In this document: positions 1-6,194 of the stretch, in pieces
Position numbering within the stretch: the first letter of the stretch is position 1
Layout of the letters: each line of letters begins with the position of its first letter
The notes under the pieces: model-generated
The model's database searches: none
Told to the model about the DNA's origin: nothing
What the model saw: the letters and a program-made list of their open reading frames with translations, nothing else
Made by a program: the position numbers and the translations under genes
Source: Gammaproteobacteria bacterium
GTDB lineage: Bacteria; Pseudomonadota; Gammaproteobacteria; UBA6429; Thiohalophilaceae
Length of the DNA stretch: 16,818 nt
Assembly (NCBI GenBank): GCA_024639445.1
Contig: JAHEIJ010000012.1
Coordinates: 1 to 16,818, forward strand
Direction: 5' to 3'

Positions 1-491
1 CCGGCGTAAATATCTTCTGAATTTTCACGGAAAATCACCATGTCGGTTTTTTCCGGTTCCTTCAGCGGGCTGGGAGTGCCATCGTAATAACGTACCGGCC
101 GCAGACAGACATAGAGATCCAGATCCTGTCGTAGCGTGACATTGAGTGAGCGTATACCGCCACCCACCGGTGTGGTTAAGGGCCCTTTGATCGCAACACT
201 GAATTCCCGGATCGCATTCATAGTTTCATCCGACAGCCAGGTATCAGCGTTATAAACCTGGGTAGAACGTTCCCCTGCGTAGATTTCCATCCACTGTATT
301 TGACGCTTACCCCCATAGGCCTTGTTTACCGCGGCATCGGTTACCTTTTGCATGACTGGCGAAATATCAACGCCTATGCCATCCCCTTCTATATATGGAA
401 TAATCGGTTTGTCTGGGACGGACATCGTGCCATCAGATCTTACACTTATTTTCTCGCCGCTTGCAGGCACCGTGATTTTTTCGTATCCCAT
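1..491 (-). CDS. icd: NADP-dependent isocitrate dehydrogenase, N-terminal part (cut by window edge)
   Basis: Isocitrate dehydrogenase oxidatively decarboxylates isocitrate to 2-oxoglutarate in the TCA cycle, making NADPH in the cytosol. The first 163 codons are visible; the rest lies beyond base 1. The protein aligns by eye with E. coli Icd throughout: IPYIEGDGIGVD (31-42), IKGPLTTPVGGGIRSLN (101-117), LRPVRYYDGTPSP (130-142) and VIFRENSEDIYA (152-163). Ser115 corresponds to the substrate-binding serine (Ser113 in E. coli) that AceK phosphorylates there. The start is the ATG at 491, with GGAG at 497-500 five bases upstream. It lies downstream of, and on the same strand as, the GGDEF-EAL gene, 107 bp away, but has its own extended -10 promoter. 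In E. coli icd is divergent from rluE, as here, but without the intervening gene. The identification is secure; the completeness of the gene cannot be judged. Confidence 0.97.
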   Translation of the reverse strand, partial: MGYEKITVPASGEKISVRSDGTMSVPDKPIIPYIEGDGIGVDISPVMQKVTDAAVNKAYGGKRQIQWMEIYAGERSTQVYNADTWLSDETMNAIREFSVAIKGPLTTPVGGGIRSLNVTLRQDLDLYVCLRPVRYYDGTPSPLKEPEKTDMVIFRENSEDIYA

Positions 492-528
492 GGGAACTCC
501 AGAAACTGCAGATTAATTAAAGAAAGGA

Positions 529-537
529 ATTATAACA
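529..537 (-). promoter_or_regulatory. extended -10 promoter for icd
   Basis: On the minus strand the sequence TGTTATAAT is a perfect extended -10 element (TGn followed by TATAAT). It sits 38 bp upstream of the icd ATG. No good -35 hexamer is found 16-18 bp upstream, which is typical of extended -10 promoters. Transcription would begin near 521-523, giving a leader of about 30 nt that carries the GGAG ribosome binding site. Assignment rests on motif match and position only. Confidence 0.6.
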
Positions 538-588
538 GTTTGGTCGATGACAGCCTATATAGTCTAAGCTGCATTCCGCCTGCTAATA

Positions 589-607
589 GATGATTAGGTT
601 AATCATC
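589..607 (-). repeat. perfect inverted repeat over the GGDEF-EAL stop codon
   Basis: On the minus strand GATGATTA-ACC-TAATCATC is an 8-bp perfect stem with a 3-nt loop. It includes the last two codons and the TAA stop of the GGDEF-EAL gene. The stem is AT-rich and is not followed by a T run, so it is not a normal intrinsic terminator. It could slow 3' decay of the mRNA or be chance. Confidence 0.35.
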
Positions 608-3061
608 TTCAGGTGAAAACATCGGATTCGTGTCAATTGAAGACATTTCCGGCTTGCCAATATAATAACCCTGCAAATAATCTACTCCCATTTCAATCAG
701 AACATTAGCAGTCTCTTCATTTTCAACAAATTCAGCAATTGTCTCCTTACCCATGATGTGGGCAATGTTATGCATGGATTGGACAATTTCACGGTTCAGT
801 TTATTGTTGATCAAGCCGGTAATGAACGAACCATCAATCTTCACATAATGTACCGGCAGGTCTTTTAAGTAGGCATAAGATGAGTAGCCTGCCCCAAAAT
901 CATCCAACGAGGTCTGGCAGCCCAGTTCCTGAAGTTTGCGCAAATTATGCGCCGTCATTGAAAGGTCAGCCATGGCGATTGTTTCAGTTATCTCGAAGGT
1001 TAACCGTTGCGCATCAATATTGGCACTTTTAATTTCGTCAGTAACAAAGTCAATTATGCTGTCGTCATGAAAGGAAGCTGCAGATAAATTGATACTGAGC
1101 CTTGGTGTAAATTTAGAGGCATACTTTAATAACAGAATCGCATGATGAATGACCCATCTATCTATACTTGGCATAAGTCCAAAGCGTTCTGCCGGAGGTA
1201 TAAATCCGGAGGGCATAATGATGTTGCCATCCTCGTCCTGCATCCTGAGCAGAATTTCATAGTATTGTATCTCGCCCTGAGTATCCTGAATTGGTTGGCA
1301 GGCAATGGCAAACATATCATCCTGTAGAGCCTGCTTAATGCGTCGTGTCCAGCCAATATCATCAAATAACCCGCTAATATCTTTCTGGTCATCATTGGTA
1401 TAAAGGTGGATTTTATTTTTCCCCGCCAGCTTCGCTGCATGACAGGAATAATCCGCCCTGGAGAGTAATTCTTCGGTATTTGCACCGGGAGTTACAAGTA
1501 CTACTCCAATCGAGCAACCGACATCAACCGTCTCTCCCTGGTATATAAATTTATAATCATGGATGTTCAGACGAAACATTTCCGCCACATCGAGCGCTTC
1601 AGGTTCTCCTATATCATAGAGGATCATCGCAAATTCATCGCCACCTATTCGAGCTAGCAGATCGCTGCGACGGGTTCGTTTCTGCAAAATTAACGTAATT
1701 TGAACCAGTAATTCATCACCCGCAATGTGCCCCAACGTGTCGTTAACATATTTAAAGTTATCCAGATCAAGATAGAGCACAGCAGTATTGGACTTGCCTT
1801 GGCGCGCCACTCTTTTTACCAGATGTTCCACTTCCTGCATAAAATAGTAACGGTTATACAGACCGGTTAACCCATCATGCTCGGCAAGACGACGTAGATT
1901 CTCGATCATTGCTTTATGTTCGCTGACATCATCAACAATCGCGGTATACATCTTTGAACCGTAGATCACGTAGCTGCTAATCTTTATTGCCAATGGAAAA
2001 ACACTTCCATCCTTGCGACGCGCATCCACTTCGAATCTCGATTCACCCTGCTGCACCATGTTGTCTTGCGTTAATATCTTCTCAAGATATTCCGGATCGG
2101 TATCCGACCCATTCTTGACAAAAAGAATATCCAGTTTGTCTCCTATAAGTTCATTTTCCGCATAGCCAAACAGTTTCTCAGCCGCGCGATTAAATGACTC
2201 GACATAACAATCTTCGTCATAGGTAATGACACCTTCGGCGGCGTTATCGAGGATGGATTGCAGGCGTATCTGTCTGGTATTCACCTGTTCGCGCATATTC
2301 ACGAATGCATCGATCAATAATTGGGTTTCTGCTGGCTGAGCACCTGTAATTGGAAGTTTTGACATTTCACCAGCCGCCTCAGCATTCAGGGCATTGGCAA
2401 CTTGAGCTAAGGGACGTCGAACCAGGAACTCAAACGTAAGATAACCGACAATAATGATTGCCAATACAATGAAAAGAGACAGCCACATCAAGTAGGAAAT
2501 TTTTTGTGCAATGTCATGCGACTGGGCTAAGAATACATCAGCGTATCGAAGCTGGTGTACTTCTATCTCATCAATCAGGAACCTGGCGGCGTTGAAATTC
2601 GGCTGTACGGTATTAATCACCAAATGAGGGTCCGTCCGCCACTTTTCATGCTCTGCTAAGTTGGCAGTAATTTTATCCAACTCGATTTTTAATTGATCAG
2701 CCAATGCCAAAATTCTGTCTGGGCTATGGATAAATAGATCCTTGCTTGTTAATCGTGTGTGCAACGACGCATAAGCCTGGTCCAGTTCGTTATTTTTCTC
2801 TATTAGCTGCTGTTTTATTGTAGGCGTAAAAACGGGTGTGACGAGGATATCGCGATGAACCAGGAGTTCAAGATCCTGTAAATCCTCTTTGACTTTTTCG
2901 GTCAGCAGGATAATCAGACTATGAGCTCTCTTTTGTTCCAGGCTTTCGGCTGTGATTTTGACTCCAAGATACTGGGAATAACCAACCACCCCGATCGTTA
3001 ACAACAAAATCGGCAATACGATCAGAAGAAAACGTCCCTGTAGTGTATTAGATAGAGTCAA
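599..3061 (-). CDS. membrane-anchored PAS-GGDEF-EAL cyclic-di-GMP turnover protein
   Basis: This 820-residue signalling protein probably makes and/or degrades cyclic di-GMP at the inner membrane. An N-terminal membrane helix (about 11-33) is followed by a roughly 155-residue, mostly helical periplasmic sensor region, a second membrane helix (about 190-214), a HAMP-like linker and a PAS domain (about 263-385). The GGDEF domain (about 395-555) has an intact GGDEF motif at 473-477 and an inhibitory-site RxxD at 464-467, five residues before it. The EAL domain (about 575-805) carries the variant EIL at 602-604, N658, E690, the pair D720-D721, K741, E777 and Q797, so the phosphodiesterase residues look complete. 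The start must be the TTG at 3061: no in-frame ATG exists before residue 192, an in-frame stop lies upstream, and GGGG at 3070-3073 lies eight bases away. It is visibly more AT-rich than acnA. Its signal is unknown. Confidence 0.93.
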   Translation of the reverse strand: MTLSNTLQGRFLLIVLPILLLTIGVVGYSQYLGVKITAESLEQKRAHSLIILLTEKVKEDLQDLELLVHRDILVTPVFTPTIKQQLIEKNNELDQAYASLHTRLTSKDLFIHSPDRILALADQLKIELDKITANLAEHEKWRTDPHLVINTVQPNFNAARFLIDEIEVHQLRYADVFLAQSHDIAQKISYLMWLSLFIVLAIIIVGYLTFEFLVRRPLAQVANALNAEAAGEMSKLPITGAQPAETQLLIDAFVNMREQVNTRQIRLQSILDNAAEGVITYDEDCYVESFNRAAEKLFGYAENELIGDKLDILFVKNGSDTDPEYLEKILTQDNMVQQGESRFEVDARRKDGSVFPLAIKISSYVIYGSKMYTAIVDDVSEHKAMIENLRRLAEHDGLTGLYNRYYFMQEVEHLVKRVARQGKSNTAVLYLDLDNFKYVNDTLGHIAGDELLVQITLILQKRTRRSDLLARIGGDEFAMILYDIGEPEALDVAEMFRLNIHDYKFIYQGETVDVGCSIGVVLVTPGANTEELLSRADYSCHAAKLAGKNKIHLYTNDDQKDISGLFDDIGWTRRIKQALQDDMFAIACQPIQDTQGEIQYYEILLRMQDEDGNIIMPSGFIPPAERFGLMPSIDRWVIHHAILLLKYASKFTPRLSINLSAASFHDDSIIDFVTDEIKSANIDAQRLTFEITETIAMADLSMTAHNLRKLQELGCQTSLDDFGAGYSSYAYLKDLPVHYVKIDGSFITGLINNKLNREIVQSMHNIAHIMGKETIAEFVENEETANVLIEMGVDYLQGYYIGKPEMSSIDTNPMFSPEDD

Positions 3062-3190
3062 TAAGTAATCCCCGTTATTATGTTATCAGTGGGTTGTGCT
3101 GGTAACTTTAGTATTTTTTCTAATAATTAAGAGGCATACTTGTTGAACTGATTTTAATAATGCGATCCGGCACACGATTTATAGCATGAA
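3062..3190. other. divergent intergenic region between the GGDEF-EAL gene and rluE
   Basis: These 129 bp must hold the 5' control regions of two divergent genes. It is AT-rich, with TTGAAC at 3143-3148 and TTTTAATAAT at 3152-3161, but I find no correctly spaced -35/-10 pair for either direction. ATG AAA TGA at 3186-3194 is a two-codon ORF that overlaps the rluE start codon; I see no reason to think it is used. Confidence 0.4.
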
Positions 3191-3847
3191 ATGACTACGC
3201 TTGTTCTGTTTAATAAGCCCTACGGGGTATTAAGCCAGTTTTCGCGCAATGATGAGGCGGCGATACTGGCGGATTATGTCACACAGGATAACGTGTACCC
3301 TGCCGGTCGCCTGGATAAAGACAGTGAGGGCTTGCTGCTCTTGACCGATGATGGCAGGTTGCAACATTGTATCAGCCACCCCCGTCACAAGTTGTTAAAG
3401 ACCTATTGGGTACAGGTAGAAGGCACTCCGGATAAACATGCCCTGCAAAAACTGCAAGATGGCGTGACACTCAAGGACGGCCTGACCGCACCGGCACAAG
3501 CAAGCCCCATCCCTGAACCCGCAATATGGCCACGTACGCCACCTATTCGCTATCGAGCCGCCATCCCTACCTCCTGGCTTGAGCTGAAAATTTCTGAAGG
3601 CCGTAATCGCCAGGTCCGGCGTATGACCGCGGCGGTCGGCTTTCCAACCCTGCGGTTAATTCGCTATGCTGTCGGTAACTGGACTCTTGCTGGATTAGCG
3701 CCAGGCGAGTTACGCATATTAAACGTTGATCGAAATAAAGTGTGCCATGAATCCCACTCCCGCAAATCCTCTTCTGCACCTCACCGTGGCCGCCATCATC
3801 GAAAAGGACGACCGGTTTCTCATGGTCGAGGAAATCGACAACGCTAG
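3191..3847 (+). CDS. rluE: 23S rRNA pseudouridine synthase, RluE type
   Basis: RluE-type enzymes of the RsuA family isomerise one uridine (U2457 in E. coli) in the peptidyl-transferase region of 23S rRNA to pseudouridine. The catalytic motif is GRLDKDSEGLLLLTDDG at 39-55, with D42 the nucleophile. The family's LKTYWVQVEG (69-78) and EGRNRQVRRMTAAVGFPTLR (136-155) are also present. No S4 RNA-binding domain precedes the catalytic domain. The match to the family ends near residue 176; the last ~42 residues are basic, rich in Ser and His, and mostly encoded by the alternate frame of the nudJ start. This tail may be read-through after a small frameshift, or a true overlap. The start at 3191 lacks a recognisable Shine-Dalgarno. 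Gene order with nudJ and mnmA supports the name. Confidence 0.9.
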   Translation: MTTLVLFNKPYGVLSQFSRNDEAAILADYVTQDNVYPAGRLDKDSEGLLLLTDDGRLQHCISHPRHKLLKTYWVQVEGTPDKHALQKLQDGVTLKDGLTAPAQASPIPEPAIWPRTPPIRYRAAIPTSWLELKISEGRNRQVRRMTAAVGFPTLRLIRYAVGNWTLAGLAPGELRILNVDRNKVCHESHSRKSSSAPHRGRHHRKGRPVSHGRGNRQR

Positions 3848-4208
3848 GCCTGTGTACAACCAACCGGCCGGCCATGTTGAGGCAAATGAAAGTCTACTCG
3901 AAGCCGTGATGCGTGAGACGCTGGAAGAAGCCGCGTGTTATTTTCAACCAGAGTGGTTAACCGGCATATATCGCTGGCAACACCCCGTTACCCATGGGAT
4001 CTATTTGCGCCACTGTTTTTGTGGACAGCTCATCCGGCAAGATCTGCAACGGCAACTGGATAAATCCATCCTGCGCACACATTGGCTAAGTCAGAAGGAA
4101 TTACTGCAACAAGCAGATAAATTACGCAGTCCACTGGTGCTGGCTTGTATCGAGGACTATCTGGCGGGACAGCGTTTCCCTCTTTCACTCTACCGGGATC
4201 TGGACTAG
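3747..4208 (+). CDS. nudJ: Nudix phosphatase, NudJ type
   Basis: NudJ of E. coli hydrolyses hydroxymethylpyrimidine pyrophosphate and other nucleoside or isoprenoid pyrophosphates. From the chosen ATG at 3747 the protein has 153 residues, the family's usual length. The Nudix box spans 42-64, with G42, E48, R56-E57 and the metal-binding E60-E61 in place; the usual glycine near its end is A63. WNQPAGH of E. coli is YNQPAGH here (37-43), and the C-terminal LRSPLV (126-131) and SGQRYPL-like GQRFPL (141-146) are also NudJ features. A TTG at 3726 would add seven residues, but the homologous N-terminus fits the ATG better. It overlaps the annotated rluE end by 101 nt in another frame. A 66-bp gap separates it from mnmA. 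Confidence 0.9.
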   Translation: MNPTPANPLLHLTVAAIIEKDDRFLMVEEIDNARPVYNQPAGHVEANESLLEAVMRETLEEAACYFQPEWLTGIYRWQHPVTHGIYLRHCFCGQLIRQDLQRQLDKSILRTHWLSQKELLQQADKLRSPLVLACIEDYLAGQRFPLSLYRDLD

Positions 4209-4231
4209 GCCGGACTTTTCGCACACCTCTC

Positions 4232-4253
4232 TGGTAAACTTATTAGTTTACCA
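4232..4253. promoter_or_regulatory. perfect 9-bp palindrome upstream of mnmA
   Basis: TGGTAAACT-TATT-AGTTTACCA is a perfect 9-bp inverted repeat with a 4-nt spacer in the 66-bp gap between nudJ and mnmA, ending 21 bp before the mnmA ATG. It is not followed by a T run, so terminator function is unlikely. Its symmetry and position suit an operator for a dimeric repressor, or an RNA hairpin near the mnmA start. TAATAT at 4260-4265 could be a -10, but no -35 partner is visible. The regulator is unknown. Confidence 0.45.
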
Positions 4254-4274
4254 ACTGCCTAATATTCCGTTTTT

Positions 4275-5393
4275 ATGATGTCTGCACACATATCCCCACA
4301 AGCTGAAGACCGTATTATTGTTGGCATGTCCGGCGGGGTGGACTCGTCCGTGACCGCCTTGCTCCTGCAGCAGCAGGGCCACACTGTCCAGGGTGTTTTC
4401 ATGAAGAACTGGGAAGGCGACGATACGGACCAGCATTGCGCCGCCGAGGATGATCTGCAGGACGCACGCCAGGTGTGCAGCACGCTGGGAATCCCTCTAC
4501 AGGGGGTTAATTTTGCAGATCAATATTGGGACCGGGTGTTCGAATATTTCCTGCATGAATATCGCGCCAGTCGTACCCCTAATCCGGATATCCTGTGTAA
4601 CCGGGAAATCAAGTTCAAGGCATTTCTGGATTATGCCATCAACCAGGGGGCCGACTATATCGCGACGGGACATTACGCTCGCATCGGGCGTGATGGCGAT
4701 CATTACACCTTGTTACGGGGCCGGGATAGCAACAAGGACCAGAGCTATTTTCTCTATACCCTGGGCCAGGCCCAATTAGCACGCAGTCTGTTTCCGATAG
4801 GTGAGCTGGATAAGTCCCGGGTACGCGAACTGGCGGCAGAACATGGGTTAAGTACCTACAACAAAAAAGACAGCACCGGTATTTGCTTTATCGGTGAGCG
4901 AGATTTTCGCGCTTTCCTCAAACGTTATTTACCCGCCCAGCCGGGTGAAATTCATACTCCTGAAGGTACTCACCTGGGTCGCCATGAGGGTTTGATGTAC
5001 TACACCCTGGGGCAACGCCAGGGCCTTGGCATTGGCGGAGTCAAAGGTCATGAAGGCGCTGTATGGTACGTGGCTGCCAAGGATCTGGAAAACAATATTT
5101 TGATTGTCGTTGACGGCCATGATCACCCCCTGCTTTACAGTCAGAGCCTCACTGCCATCGACTTACACTGGGTGGCCGGCAAACCTCCTGCCTTACCACT
5201 GAGTTGTACTGCCAAGACCCGCTATCGCCAACAGGATGCCGCCTGTACTATTGAGCATAGTGATAACAACAGTTGCGTGGTTCACTTTCAAGAACCGCAA
5301 TGGGCGGTAACCCCCGGCCAATCCGTCGTGTTCTACCAGGGCGAAATCTGCCTGGGAGGCGGTATCATTAACGAGAGTATTAAAGCCAAATAA
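4275..5393 (+). CDS. mnmA: tRNA-specific 2-thiouridylase MnmA
   Basis: MnmA thiolates C2 of the wobble uridine (U34) of Lys, Glu and Gln tRNAs, using ATP and sulfur relayed by the TusA-E/IscS system. The 372 residues match the E. coli length of 368. The PP-loop ATP motif SGGVDSS is at 19-25, and VFMKNWEGDD follows at 41-50. The two catalytic cysteines are C108 (NPDILCNREIKF) and C204 (STGICFIGERDF). TATGHYAR-like IATGHYARI is at 129-137. Two adjacent ATG codons (4275, 4278) can start it; neither has a Shine-Dalgarno, which is unusual for a core gene. hflD starts 3 nt after its stop, the order found in E. coli. Confidence 0.97.
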   Translation: MMSAHISPQAEDRIIVGMSGGVDSSVTALLLQQQGHTVQGVFMKNWEGDDTDQHCAAEDDLQDARQVCSTLGIPLQGVNFADQYWDRVFEYFLHEYRASRTPNPDILCNREIKFKAFLDYAINQGADYIATGHYARIGRDGDHYTLLRGRDSNKDQSYFLYTLGQAQLARSLFPIGELDKSRVRELAAEHGLSTYNKKDSTGICFIGERDFRAFLKRYLPAQPGEIHTPEGTHLGRHEGLMYYTLGQRQGLGIGGVKGHEGAVWYVAAKDLENNILIVVDGHDHPLLYSQSLTAIDLHWVAGKPPALPLSCTAKTRYRQQDAACTIEHSDNNSCVVHFQEPQWAVTPGQSVVFYQGEICLGGGIINESIKAK

Positions 5394-5396
5394 AGC

Positions 5397-6035
5397 ATGA
5401 ATCATTTTCGCGATAAAACCCTGGCACTGGCCGGTGTATTTCAAGCAACGGCCCTGGTGAAAAATATTGCGGCCAATGGCTCGGTGGATAAGCACGACTT
5501 TGAAATTTGCATTCGCAGTATATTTGAAACCGATCCTGAAAGTGTCGAAGCGGTATATGGTCAAGTGGAATACCTGCGAACCGGTTTGACTACCCTGATT
5601 GAACAACTGGGAGAAAAAAGTACCCAGCGCGATATCGATATTGCCCGTTATGTCATTAGCCTGCTACACCTGCAGCGCAAACTCAGCAGGAACAAACCCA
5701 TACTGGATAACGTCGCCAACGGCATCGAGCGAGCTCGGCGTCAAACCGAGCATTTTCACATCACCCATGAAAATGTCATCGCTAACCTGGCGGATATCTA
5801 CACTACAACCATCAGCCAGATCCCACCCAAGATCATGGTTTCCGGTGAAAGCCGGTTCCTGTCCAATACCGAGCAGGCCAACAACATCCGTGCCCTGCTC
5901 CTGGCTGGCATGCGCTCCGCTGTACTGTGGGCGCAACTGGGCGGTAATCGCTGGCAAATATTGTTACGTCGGCGGCGTTTTAGCCAGGAAGCAGAACGGA
6001 TTCTTAAGGAAGAGATTCAGCGCCAATTGCACTGA
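5397..6035 (+). CDS. hflD: HflD-like lysogenization regulator homologue
   Basis: E. coli HflD is a peripheral, membrane-associated helical protein that binds phage lambda CII; its cellular role outside phage infection is unclear. The 212-residue product matches the 213-residue E. coli protein from end to end: TLALAGVFQATALV near the N-terminus (9-22), YVISLLHLQRKLS around 84-96, then a block with IPPKIMVSGESRFL, and LLAGMRSAVLWAQLGGNRW near the C-terminus. It begins 3 nt after the mnmA stop, so the two are almost certainly cotranscribed. In E. coli purB follows; here acnA intervenes. No signal peptide or membrane helix is evident. Confidence 0.93.
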   Translation: MNHFRDKTLALAGVFQATALVKNIAANGSVDKHDFEICIRSIFETDPESVEAVYGQVEYLRTGLTTLIEQLGEKSTQRDIDIARYVISLLHLQRKLSRNKPILDNVANGIERARRQTEHFHITHENVIANLADIYTTTISQIPPKIMVSGESRFLSNTEQANNIRALLLAGMRSAVLWAQLGGNRWQILLRRRRFSQEAERILKEEIQRQLH

Positions 6036-6129
6036 GGGTGAACCTGCCTGATTTAACGGCATTATGATCCTGTATTCCACCCACAAATTAAATTCACTCC
6101 GGCACATCCATGCGCTTGGCGGATTGGCG

Positions 6130-6135
6130 TATAAT
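6130..6135 (+). promoter_or_regulatory. consensus -10 box for acnA
   Basis: TATAAT lies 59 bp upstream of the acnA ATG and is followed by the GC-rich discriminator GCGGCCTG. No acceptable -35 appears 16-18 bp upstream (the bases there read TCCATG or close), so activity would need an activator or another sigma-contact feature. A weak CCCG-TCAGT-CGGG hairpin lies in the predicted leader, between this box and the Shine-Dalgarno at 6184-6189. Confidence 0.5.
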
Positions 6136-6194
6136 GCGGCCTGTTTGCCCGTCAGTCGGGGTACAGAAGAATAATCTTTTTCTAAGGAGTTCCC

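Noticed and set aside
300..593. 97-codon plus-strand frame opposite the icd start
   Set aside because: The minus strand clearly encodes isocitrate dehydrogenase with promoter and ribosome binding site; the plus-strand translation is not protein-like.
1162..1485. 107-codon minus-strand frame
   Set aside because: It lies wholly inside the GGDEF-EAL gene on the same strand in another frame, and that gene has complete domain motifs.
3132..3171. Promoter for rluE (TTGAAC with TAATAA nearby)
   Set aside because: The two hexamers are not correctly spaced, so I could not support a promoter call.
5193..5606. 137-codon minus-strand frame across the mnmA/hflD junction
   Set aside because: It is antisense to two well-recognised genes and its translation has no family features.
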